DNA from: Flavobacterium frigoritolerans | Lineage (GTDB): Bacteria; Bacteroidota; Bacteroidia; Flavobacteriales; Flavobacteriaceae | Reading direction: 5' to 3' | Assembly: GCF_025847275.1 (NCBI RefSeq) | Contig: NZ_JAOZEV010000012.1 | Coordinates: 62,001 to 126,000, forward strand | DNA length: 64,000 nucleotides | Shown here: positions 55,280 through 63,550 of the stretch, in pieces | Layout of the letters: every line of letters begins with the position of its first letter | Position numbering within the stretch: the first letter of the stretch is position 1 | The notes under the pieces: model-generated | Database searches by the model: none | The model's input: the letters and a program-made list of their open reading frames with translations, nothing else | What the model was told of the DNA's origin: nothing | Program-made: the position numbers and the translations under genes

Positions 55280-56777
55280 TTTGTTTAATTAGGTTAAGAA
55301 TATGTTTAATATCATTTAGGGTAGTAAGGGGATTAAAAATGGTGAACTTGAGGTAGAATTCTCCATTTACTTTAGTACTTGCCAATAAAACTTCTCCACT
55401 AAAAAAGAGTTTTTCTTTGATGTATTGATTCACATTGCAAGGGTGCGATTGTGCAGGACCATTGATGTAACGAAAAACTAATGCACCCATATCTGAATGG
55501 CATAGAAGCTCAAAATTTTCATCATTATCAAGAAGTTCGGCTGTTTTTTTACCTGTTTCTATTATCGTATCGGTATATTGACCAAGTTTTTCCTTACCCA
55601 TATATCTAAGAGTACACCAAAGTTTAAGCGCATCAAAACGGCGTGTACTCTGAATAATTGATTTATTGATTTGCGCTGGTAAAGCATCATAATTTTGCTC
55701 TTTCGGATTTAGATAATCAGCATGATGCTTAATGATGTTAAGATGTAATTTGTTTTTTACGATAAAGGCACTGCTGCTAATAGGCTGAAAGAAAGACTTG
55801 TGATAGTCGATAGTAACCGAATCGGCATGCTCAATTCCAGAAAGAAGATGTCTGTGTTTATCTGATAATAATAAGGCGCAACCGTAGGCAGCATCTACAT
55901 GAAGCCATAAATTATTGCGACGTGCAATTTGAGAAATGCTATCAAGAGGATCCACATTTCCAAAATCAGTAGTTCCGGCAGTAGCTGTAATCGCAATAGG
56001 AATATTTCCTTTTTCAATTTCCCTTGCTATAGCTTTTTCTAGTTGTACAGGATCCATGCGATAACGATCATCTATACCGACATGTACAATGGCTTGCTCT
56101 CCAAGACCAAGAATCCAAGCGTTTTTGTGGTTGCTAAAATGTGCTTTATCCGAAACAAAAATTCGAAATTTACTAGCATCAGGTGGCAAACCATCGAGTT
56201 TTATATTCCATTTTTGATATTCTAATGAATAGTAATCTCTTGCTAAAAGTAACCCCATAAGATTACTTTGAGAACCTCCAGCGGTAAAAATACCATCGGC
56301 ATCAGAGTCATAGCCAAGTTGTTCGCTTGTCCAGTCTATCAGTTTTCGTTCCATAAAAGTTCCACCAGCACTTTGGTCGTAAGTATCTTGAGAAGAGTTA
56401 ATTGCACTTATTAAAACTTCGGCTGCAAGAGCAGGAATTACAACAGGGCAATTTAAATGCGCGATGTATTCTGGTAAATGAAAAGCCGTGGCATGTTTAA
56501 CATAAAGTTCATCTACTTCATCTAACAGGCTCTCGTAGTCGGGTAGAGGAGTATCAAAATCTACATTTTCTACTTTTTTTCGCATATCCTCGGGTCTGAT
56601 ACCGCTAAAAGGTTTTTTGTTCTCCTTCAGGAAATTCGTTACTCGATCTTGCGCCAATTGTATGGCTTGCGCATACTCGTCGTTGGTATGCTGATGAAAG
56701 ATGTCTTTATAGAAATCTTCTTGGGAGTTTAGCACTGTCTTGTTAGACATTTCATTGGTTTTTAATGTGCTGTTCAT
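55251..56777 (-). CDS. PLP-dependent group II amino-acid decarboxylase
   Basis: 508 residues of the aromatic/diaminobutyrate/lysine decarboxylase family. Stacking His213 (KAHFSNHK), D295 in WLHVDAAYGC, and the PLP lysine K327 in DYHKSFFQP. Related enzymes in siderophore clusters make cadaverine from lysine (DesA) or 1,3-diaminopropane from diaminobutyrate (RhbB). No diaminobutyrate aminotransferase gene is in the window, which favours lysine or hydroxylysine. An internal start at residue 10 (MSNKTVL) is possible. Thirty bp after the nitroreductase gene. Confidence 0.9.
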   Translation of the reverse strand: MNSTLKTNEMSNKTVLNSQEDFYKDIFHQHTNDEYAQAIQLAQDRVTNFLKENKKPFSGIRPEDMRKKVENVDFDTPLPDYESLLDEVDELYVKHATAFHLPEYIAHLNCPVVIPALAAEVLISAINSSQDTYDQSAGGTFMERKLIDWTSEQLGYDSDADGIFTAGGSQSNLMGLLLARDYYSLEYQKWNIKLDGLPPDASKFRIFVSDKAHFSNHKNAWILGLGEQAIVHVGIDDRYRMDPVQLEKAIAREIEKGNIPIAITATAGTTDFGNVDPLDSISQIARRNNLWLHVDAAYGCALLLSDKHRHLLSGIEHADSVTIDYHKSFFQPISSSAFIVKNKLHLNIIKHHADYLNPKEQNYDALPAQINKSIIQSTRRFDALKLWCTLRYMGKEKLGQYTDTIIETGKKTAELLDNDENFELLCHSDMGALVFRYINGPAQSHPCNVNQYIKEKLFFSGEVLLASTKVNGEFYLKFTIFNPLTTLNDIKHILNLIKQNGNDYQRLN

Positions 56778-56807
56778 GATAGTTAATTATTTGGGGGTTA
56801 TTAATAT

Positions 56808-57443
56808 TTATTGCAGGTACATCACTTTTTTGGATAGGGGAGTTCTCTTTTTCCTTGACATTTCTAAGTCTTCTGGATAATATCCCAGATAAAGTATGCC
56901 TAATGATTTTTCGTTTTCGGTCAAACCGAATTGCGCTATATAATCTATAGCTACATTTTTGGTGCTCCAATAATTTCCGATATTGTTGGCTGTACAGGTT
57001 AATGCCATGTTTTGCACTGCAGATGATACAGCAGCAATTTCTTCCCATTCAGGTAGATTGATCTTGCGATTCTGAACAAGGATTATCCCAATCATGCAAG
57101 TTGCATTAAGAGCATAATTGCGTAAATAGTCTAGTTTTTCTTCAAGTGCTTCTGGCGAAAGCTGTTTTGCATAAAATTCAGTGTAATAATTAGCCATATA
57201 TTCTCCATATTCCTGGAGGTATTTGCCTCTTAAAACGATAAACCTCCACGGTTCTGTCATTTTATGATTGGGTGCCCAAGTTGCATTTATCAGGATTTCA
57301 TCTAGTAGTTCATTTGGTAATTCTTTTTTTACATATTGATCCGCATAAATACTTCTTCTATTGCGAATATTCATCGATACAGTTCTGGACTCATCAGAAT
57401 AATTTGATCTCGCTATTTTACTGGGGTCGCTATTAAATTTCAT
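56808..57443 (-). CDS. Nitroreductase family FMN protein
   Basis: 211 residues. FMN-binding start SMNIRNRRSIYADQYVKKEL, the conserved INATWAPNHKMTEPWRFIVL and C-terminal SLGILYLGYYP. A shorter start at residue 24 (57374) would also give a normal nitroreductase. First gene of the siderophore operon. It could reduce the iron-siderophore complex or modify the product; this is a guess from position. Its upstream region carries the shared box and a TACATTTG -7 element. Confidence 0.88.
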   Translation of the reverse strand: MKFNSDPSKIARSNYSDESRTVSMNIRNRRSIYADQYVKKELPNELLDEILINATWAPNHKMTEPWRFIVLRGKYLQEYGEYMANYYTEFYAKQLSPEALEEKLDYLRNYALNATCMIGIILVQNRKINLPEWEEIAAVSSAVQNMALTCTANNIGNYWSTKNVAIDYIAQFGLTENEKSLGILYLGYYPEDLEMSRKKRTPLSKKVMYLQ

Positions 57444-57510
57444 TTTTTTTCAATTTTTTTTCAAAAAAGCTATTGTTATTTCAAGTAAATAAAAATATAT
57501 TTGTAAGTAC

Positions 57511-57535
57511 TTTTTATTTAGACTAATTAAAAACA
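57511..57535. promoter_or_regulatory. Candidate iron-regulator operator, copy 2
   Basis: TTTTTATTTAGA, three variable bases, then ATTAAAAACA; 22 of 25 bases equal 42640-42664. On the minus strand it follows directly after the TACATTTG box of the nitroreductase promoter, the same arrangement as at the receptor, where the box also sits just after TACATTTG. It is 68 bp upstream of the nitroreductase ATG. Confidence 0.55.
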
Positions 57536-57541
57536 AATGTA
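57534..57541 (-). promoter_or_regulatory. -7 box (TACATTTG) of the siderophore operon
   Basis: The minus strand reads TACATTTG, identical to the receptor box at 42627-42634. No clear TTG at -33. The predicted transcript starts inside the shared operator. Confidence 0.5.
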
Positions 57542-57621
57542 TAAATTAATATTAATAAACTAAAAAAAAATGAAAAATTTTATACGAATGCCTGTACAGA
57601 CAGATAATACAGCCCCAAATC

Positions 57622-57629
57622 TACTTTTG
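57622..57629 (+). promoter_or_regulatory. Candidate -7 box (TACTTTTG) for the lysine hydroxylase gene
   Basis: Fits TAnnTTTG; about 75 nt before the ATG at 57704. No ideal -33 element. Confidence 0.35.
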
Positions 57630-57703
57630 TATAATACTTGTTATAAATAGCTTATGTCTTTTTATTTCAAATATATTCTAACAACCATAAACGTTTTTAA
57701 AAA

Positions 57704-58819
57704 ATGAAATCACAAACTTTAATTTCAGTTGAAGAACCAGCTGAGGCAAGCCAGTCTTTTGAAATTCCTACAAAGCCTTTGATTATTGAGGTTACACAGC
57801 AAGAGAGAAATATTTTATCGAATGTTGGTAACCTTCTGGTTAAAGCATTCGACCATTATGAAAATCCAGAATATATTGCTGCACTGCATCTTCATGCTTT
57901 TCAATTATTACCAGAACGAATTACGAGAATCTTAAGTCAATTTGGATCTGATTTTTCAGCCAATCAATACGGGGCAATAGTCTTTCAGGGACTTTTAGAA
58001 GTTGATCAGGATGATTTAGGACCAACACCTCCTAACTGGCAAGGAGCTGACCATAGTAAATTGAATAAATACGGTTTTATTTGTTCGCTTTTGCATGGTG
58101 CAGTACCATCTAAACCAGTACAATATTATGCTCAGAGAAAGGGCGGAGGGGTATTGCATGCCGTAATTCCAGATGAAAAAATGTCGACTACACAAACAGG
58201 ATCGGGCTCTAAAACCGATTTATATGTACACACCGAAGATGCTTTCTTACTCAATCAAGCCGATTTTTTAAGTTTTTTATATCTAAGAAATGAAGAGAGA
58301 GTACCATCAACCTTGTATTCGATTCGCTCTCATGGAGCCGTAAATGCTAATATGGAAAAGCTATTCGAGCCTATTTACCAATGCCCCAAAGATGCAAACC
58401 ATGATGATGAAGATTCAGGAGCAGGTCCAACCGCTTCTGTATTATACGGAAATAGGCAACTTCCTTTTATTCGCTTTGACGCAGCAGAACAAATTTTTAA
58501 TGAAAATGCTGGACAAACTCCAGAAGCGCTAAGTTATCTAACAGATTTTTGGAACGAAGCTAAAACACTTATCAATAGTGAATATGTACCAAATTCGGGT
58601 GATGTTATTTTTGTAAACAACCATTTATGCGCTCATGGACGAAGTGCTTTTGTTGCCGGACAAAGAGAAGAGAATGGCAAAATCGTAAAATGTGAACGCA
58701 GACAAATGTTAAGAATGATGAGCAAAACCAGTTTGATACATATGCGATCTGTAACTCATACCAATGATCCTTATTTTGTAATGGAAGAACATTTGGGTAA
58801 AATTTTTGATTTAGACTAA
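57704..58819 (+). CDS. Fe(II)/2-oxoglutarate-dependent oxygenase, L-lysine 4-hydroxylase-like
   Basis: 371 residues of the clavaminate synthase/TauD-like family. Iron ligands are H176 and E178 (VHTEDAF) and the distal H311 (HLCAHGRSAF); R332/R333 in CERRQMLRMM should bind 2-oxoglutarate. From memory the sequence is very similar to the characterised L-lysine 4-hydroxylase of Flavobacterium johnsoniae (for example ITRILSQFGSDFSANQYGAI and GAVPSKPVQYYAQRKGGG segments), though I cannot compute identity. Divergent from the siderophore operon with the shared operator between, so it likely supplies 4-hydroxylysine for siderophore assembly. Direct proof of that link is absent. Confidence 0.9.
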   Translation: MKSQTLISVEEPAEASQSFEIPTKPLIIEVTQQERNILSNVGNLLVKAFDHYENPEYIAALHLHAFQLLPERITRILSQFGSDFSANQYGAIVFQGLLEVDQDDLGPTPPNWQGADHSKLNKYGFICSLLHGAVPSKPVQYYAQRKGGGVLHAVIPDEKMSTTQTGSGSKTDLYVHTEDAFLLNQADFLSFLYLRNEERVPSTLYSIRSHGAVNANMEKLFEPIYQCPKDANHDDEDSGAGPTASVLYGNRQLPFIRFDAAEQIFNENAGQTPEALSYLTDFWNEAKTLINSEYVPNSGDVIFVNNHLCAHGRSAFVAGQREENGKIVKCERRQMLRMMSKTSLIHMRSVTHTNDPYFVMEEHLGKIFDLD

Positions 58820-58844
58820 AAAGTAGTTTGAAATCTATACAATA

Positions 58845-58884
58845 AAAACTCAGCTAATCTCTACTAGATTGCCTGAGTTTTTTG
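58845..58884 (+). terminator. Terminator after the lysine hydroxylase gene
   Basis: Stem AAAACTCAG / CTGAGTTTT with an inner AATCT/AGATT stem, followed by a T-rich tail. Confidence 0.75.
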
Positions 58885-59012
58885 CTGTTTTTTTAATTAA
58901 ATTTTTTATTTATATAAACATATTTAAATAGCTTGTTTTTAATATTATTGTTTTAATTTAATAGAATTAATTTAGAGTAAATACTACATGTTTTAATTCG
59001 CAAAGCAACCTC

Positions 59013-59156
59013 TATATGTTTTATTATTAAAAGCTTCAGCTGAGCGATATTTATCTCTTTCTTTGAATTGCTAATTATGTCACCCCACTGAGGTTTATTA
59101 AAAAATAACAATATTTATTTCTATAAACATGGTGTCCCAATGAGACTTACTTATTT
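59013..59156. repeat. Degraded third copy of the hairpin-rich repeat
   Basis: Follows the order of the 45250 and 45670 copies with decayed hairpins: GCTTCAGCTGAGC (59033-59045), CACCCCACTGAGGT (59081-59094) and GTCCCAATGAGAC (59134-59146), with the intervening TTTCTATAAA retained. Same strand as the other copies. It lies just outside the other end of the siderophore gene set. The rest of 58885-59190 shows no gene. Confidence 0.65.
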
Positions 59157-59195
59157 GATGATTTTAAAAATTTAATTAATCTAACAGATAATAAA

Positions 59196-59226
59196 AAACC
59201 GCTGAAAGTTATTCTTTCAGCGGTTT
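59196..59226 (-). terminator. Terminator after the M43 protease gene
   Basis: Perfect 13-bp stem AAACCGCTGAAAG / CTTTCAGCGGTTT around TTATT; the plus-strand A run before it gives a T run on the minus strand. Confidence 0.85.
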
Positions 59227-59261
59227 CATTTTTATGATTGCTTTGCAATGCTAGAAAATTA

Positions 59262-62200
59262 TCATTTTATCAATAATTTTTTACTTTGTTTAAAAGCTCC
59301 ATCGGTAAGTATAACATGATAAATACCTGTTGGCAAATTCTTGACAGTGTAATTAGATGTATTGCGTACTGTATCGATTACAACTCCATTATTGTTGTAA
59401 ATGGTAATTACTGCGTTTGCACTATCTACATTTTCAAAAGAGAAGTTTACAACATCTGAAGCAGGGTTTGGAAACATCGTAAATGATTTATTTCCATTTA
59501 AAGGATCATAGGCTTCAGCCCCAGCAAGAGGAAGGTTTATATCAAGATAACTACTCCAATCGCTTGTTCCAGCTGCATTAACTGCTCTTACTCTAAATCG
59601 ATATGCAGTTTCTGTTCCTTGTTTTGGAACCCATAAATAATAAGTTGTAGATGTTCCTGTAGTTGCCCATCCAGTTGCAGCTTTATATAATTGCACTTCG
59701 TAACTTGTTGCATTTGCAACTTGTGTCCACGATGCATAGAACCCTTGAGCGTAAATTCCAGAATTCGTAATGTTTGTAGGGGTTGCCAGAGTTACAGGAT
59801 TTGGGTTTGATGGTCCAAAAGTTACTGTATAATCTTCAACTTCACCATCACCAATACTACCACATACAACCGTTGGGTTTGAATTGTATTTCATTATAAT
59901 ACGCATTCTTGTTGTTCCAGTTGCATCATTTGCCACCGTAAAATTGCCAGTAACTGTACCATTTGACGAAAGTCCATTGATTACTTTCTCAGAAGCTTCG
60001 AATGTGTTGTTTTTATTGTAATCTATCCAAATTCCCCAAGATTCTGTATAATTAGAACTAGAGAAACCAGGCGTTAAACTTACAGGTGTACTTGCATTTG
60101 GTGTTAATGTAATATTCTTAGAAGTATAATTTCCGTATCCCGATGCATCGGCAACAGATTCATTTGTAAAACTTCCTATAACAACATCTTTAATATACTC
60201 ATATTGATTGGCTCCATTAGCTGCACAATAAGCACCAGTACCAGCGATTACAGCTGTAGCAACATTAGAATAATCTGAAAATGTTGTATTAGCATTTGCT
60301 CGTACTTTATAAGTGTAAGTACTTCCAGCTGTTAAACCTGTATTGGTATAGGAAGCAGCATTTGCTCCAAGTGTTGCAATAACACTATAAATACCATCTG
60401 CTGAAGCTCTTTCTACAGTATAGGCTGTTTCGTTTGTAGCATTATCTGTCCATGTTAGTACCGCTTGAAGAGTTGTAGCGTTAGGAGTTGCCACTAAATT
60501 TGTTGGAGCAGTAACTGTTGTTCCGCTTGTTGCTCCCGCTACTATAGCTTCAAAAGGTTTGGTATTATAAGCATAATCGGTAATAGAATATCCATCTCCG
60601 CTAGCTGTAACTTTTACTTTAAACCATCCGTAACAAGTTCTTCCTCTGCTGGTGTATTCAAAACCCACATAACCAGTTTGATTGTCCCAAGTTGTGTAAG
60701 TTGCTGTACGTAAATCCAATTGATCAGGATACGCAGCACCAGGTGTTACAAAAATGCTCGATGAACCTATAGAAGTACCAGCAGCAATTTTGGCAATATT
60801 TCTTGTGCCAGTTATTCCGACTAATCTTTTGCCGTAAGTTTCAATTTTTAATGCATTGGCTGCAAATTGCCAAGCACCATATTCAGTATTATCGCCAATA
60901 CCTAAATCAATATATTTCCAAGTAGCAGCAGGAGAAACTACAAAGTCGGGATTATCTACATAAACGATTCCATAAGGAGCATCAAATTTTATGTTTATTG
61001 TTTTTGCTGGATTGTCAAGAGTTGTTATTCCGCCAGTTATTGCTGCATCTTTAAATGTAACTACGACAGCAGCATCATTAGCAGGCAAATGTGGGTTTGC
61101 CTTTCCTGTCAATGTAAGTCTTACTTTGGAATTGCTTTGTAATGTTAAAACTACCGTTAAACCAGTTGGTACTCCCGAAATAGTATAATCAGTTCCAGCT
61201 GTAAAAGTTCCTGTGCTTTTTGTGAAAGTTCCATTATTGGTCGATAAGGAGATTTCTGTATTTGATGTGATTCCACCATCGTTTGCATCCGCTTCATATA
61301 ATGTATTTGCAGATAACACAACAGCAGTTTTAGCTGTCATTCCAGTATATATCGATGCACCAGGTTGTGTATTGTAAGCATATTCAGAGACTGTATATCC
61401 ATCTCCATTTGCTGCAACGGTAACTTTGAACCATCCATAGCAGGTTAAACCATCTATCAGATAATCAAAACCAACATATCCTGATTGTCCATCCCAATTT
61501 GTATAAGCTGCAGTACGTAGATCCAATTGGTTTGGATATGCTCCCGGAGCTGTAAAATTACTTGCAGGACCTACTTGTGTATTTGATCCTAACAGCGAAA
61601 TGTTTTTGGTTCCTGTTTGACACACTAATTTTTTAGCATAGGTCTCGATTTTTAGTGCATTGGCAGCAAATCTCCAACCTCCAAAAGCAGGATCATCACC
61701 TTTTTCTATTTCAAAATATTTCCAAATTAAAGCCGATGAAACGGTTACGTCAGGCATATCAACAAAAAAAATCCCATAAGGATTTACAAATTTAAAGTCG
61801 AAATATAAGCTTGTGCAAGATAAACCTGTTGTACCACCTGTAAATGCTGCTGGTAAAAATGCTATAGCTCCTTTTGTATTATTGGTTAATAAATGATTTG
61901 TAGCTTTTCCTGTTAAGGTAACAGTTATTTGTGAATTGGAATTAACAGTTAGTATGGGGGTGATCCCTGCTGGAAATGTGTGAGTGAAGTGTGTTCCCGA
62001 TAGCATTGTTCCAGAACTGAGAGCTAGTGTTTTTGTTCCTGATAGTGTTATTATCGATGATGTGTCGAAAGAACCATCATTTGGAACAGCTTCTTTAAAA
62101 GAATTTTTATTAACTGTTAGTAAACTTCCACTATTATTAACTCCAGTTGCAATGAGATTGCTTTCTTGCCAAAGGGTTTTTCTTGCGGGATGTTCTAAGG

Positions 62201-63119
62201 CTGCTAGCATCCGGTCTATTTGACCTTGTGTGTACATTTTATAACATCCTTGTGCTCCGTTGTAACCCATGTAATTTTCATTATTTACCCGATCGCCGTT
62301 ACAATTTGTTCCTTGGGTGCAGGCTAATGTATGGAGTCCATCTTCAAGTGGAGTATCTGCTACTTCGTCTGATCCTGTGCATCCTCCTTCAAAAGTGTGG
62401 ATCAAATTCATGAAATGTCCAAATTCATGAGTCAATGTAGCCGAAAATTCTTTGCTGTATGAGTTATCATATAAATAAGCTCCATTAAAAACAACCCTTG
62501 CTGTGTTGCTAGCAGTCATTCCTGAATCGGGATACCAAGCGACACCTGAGTTGTTGAGTGTTCCATCTTGGTAAAGATCATTTTGGATATAAACGTTCAT
62601 GTATTTTGTATTATCCCAGGCATCGGCAGCAATTTGATCATCGTATCCACCTCCATTACCGTATCCATTTTTAGCGGAATGAAAAACAACTCCTGAGGTA
62701 CAGCCTCCATTGGGGTCAATTTTAGCGAGCTTAAATTCGATGTTTAATGTGCCTCTTCTACCTTGAAAAAAGGGATCAACGGTTGCATAATCAGCATTAC
62801 GTCCATTAAAATCATCATTAAGTTGAGCGAGATGATTTACTATTTTTTCGTAGGTAACGGTTTTTCCGCTTTGAACATCTCCATATATGTGAAAAACGAC
62901 GGGAATTACATAGGATGTTTGTAGTAGTTTGGAAGTTTTGGATTTCCGTTCTGAGCTGAACTTTTTACTAAAGGCATCAAAATTTTGTTTTTCTTTCAAT
63001 GCGTTGGGGTTCTGTTTGTAGATTTTGTCATTTTCTTCTTTTGCTCTACATGGTAGTCCTTGAGCACTAACTTTAAGAATGAAAATGAACGCCATAAATA
63101 ATAATAATTTTGGTTTCAT
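59262..63119 (-). CDS. Secreted M43 (cytophagalysin-type) metalloprotease with T9SS sorting domain
   Basis: 1285 residues from the ATG at 63119, chosen because MKPKLLLFMAFIFILKVSAQ is a clean signal peptide; an upstream in-frame start would lie across the promoter. Catalytic motif HEFGHFMNLIH (231-241, zinc His at 231, 235, 241) with NYMGYNG as Met-turn. Two tandem copies of a domain of about 260 residues follow (about 340-600 and 600-880; shared FAANALKIETY and DLRTA.YT.WD). Then a fibronectin III domain, a GEVED domain (WIDYNKNNTFEASEKV, GDGEVEDYTV), a second fibronectin III domain and a type A T9SS sorting domain (FTMFPNPASD to SKKLLIK). Secreted and surface-attached or released by the type IX system. 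Confidence 0.92.
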   Translation of the reverse strand: MKPKLLLFMAFIFILKVSAQGLPCRAKEENDKIYKQNPNALKEKQNFDAFSKKFSSERKSKTSKLLQTSYVIPVVFHIYGDVQSGKTVTYEKIVNHLAQLNDDFNGRNADYATVDPFFQGRRGTLNIEFKLAKIDPNGGCTSGVVFHSAKNGYGNGGGYDDQIAADAWDNTKYMNVYIQNDLYQDGTLNNSGVAWYPDSGMTASNTARVVFNGAYLYDNSYSKEFSATLTHEFGHFMNLIHTFEGGCTGSDEVADTPLEDGLHTLACTQGTNCNGDRVNNENYMGYNGAQGCYKMYTQGQIDRMLAALEHPARKTLWQESNLIATGVNNSGSLLTVNKNSFKEAVPNDGSFDTSSIITLSGTKTLALSSGTMLSGTHFTHTFPAGITPILTVNSNSQITVTLTGKATNHLLTNNTKGAIAFLPAAFTGGTTGLSCTSLYFDFKFVNPYGIFFVDMPDVTVSSALIWKYFEIEKGDDPAFGGWRFAANALKIETYAKKLVCQTGTKNISLLGSNTQVGPASNFTAPGAYPNQLDLRTAAYTNWDGQSGYVGFDYLIDGLTCYGWFKVTVAANGDGYTVSEYAYNTQPGASIYTGMTAKTAVVLSANTLYEADANDGGITSNTEISLSTNNGTFTKSTGTFTAGTDYTISGVPTGLTVVLTLQSNSKVRLTLTGKANPHLPANDAAVVVTFKDAAITGGITTLDNPAKTINIKFDAPYGIVYVDNPDFVVSPAATWKYIDLGIGDNTEYGAWQFAANALKIETYGKRLVGITGTRNIAKIAAGTSIGSSSIFVTPGAAYPDQLDLRTATYTTWDNQTGYVGFEYTSRGRTCYGWFKVKVTASGDGYSITDYAYNTKPFEAIVAGATSGTTVTAPTNLVATPNATTLQAVLTWTDNATNETAYTVERASADGIYSVIATLGANAASYTNTGLTAGSTYTYKVRANANTTFSDYSNVATAVIAGTGAYCAANGANQYEYIKDVVIGSFTNESVADASGYGNYTSKNITLTPNASTPVSLTPGFSSSNYTESWGIWIDYNKNNTFEASEKVINGLSSNGTVTGNFTVANDATGTTRMRIIMKYNSNPTVVCGSIGDGEVEDYTVTFGPSNPNPVTLATPTNITNSGIYAQGFYASWTQVANATSYEVQLYKAATGWATTGTSTTYYLWVPKQGTETAYRFRVRAVNAAGTSDWSSYLDINLPLAGAEAYDPLNGNKSFTMFPNPASDVVNFSFENVDSANAVITIYNNNGVVIDTVRNTSNYTVKNLPTGIYHVILTDGAFKQSKKLLIK

Positions 63120-63149
63120 GATTTTTTTGGGGTTTGTTAATAATGCGAC

Positions 63150-63157
63150 CAAAGTTA
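63150..63157 (-). promoter_or_regulatory. Candidate -7 box (TAACTTTG, minus strand) for the M43 protease gene
   Basis: The minus strand reads TAACTTTG 30 nt before the ATG at 63119; it supports that start over the one at 63152, which would lie inside the box. Confidence 0.45.
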
Positions 63158-63550
63158 TCCCAATAGCTGAAAATAAGATTATACTATTTTATTGTGTTTT
63201 GATATAAAATAATCCAATAAATTAACTTTAAAATTGTATTAAGCGTTTTTATTTTCATAATTATATATATTTAATTCATGTAAATTAATACATTATTGAA
63301 TTAAGCGCATCTATTGAATGCACGAAAAGCCTAGGTTTTTGTTATAAAAAAGTTTTTTTTACTTTAATTTGTTTGAAAAAGACATCAACTTTAAATTAAA
63401 AATTTACGTTTAGAAAAAAGAAAGAATACAAAAAGATAAGAAACTCAAAAATGAATTTCTTAAATAGAGTAGTAGAGAGTTGTAAAATAGAAATTATACT
63501 CTTATTTATTTTAATAGAGTAAATGAGCCTTATTTTATGTAGTAAACCAA
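63158..63550. other. About 390-bp A+T-rich gap
   Basis: No gene, repeat or strong hairpin seen between the protease promoter and the AraC gene end. Confidence 0.4.

Noticed and set aside
56752..57048. 98-codon minus-strand frame between nitroreductase and decarboxylase
   Set aside because: It overlaps both real genes in another frame and has no features.
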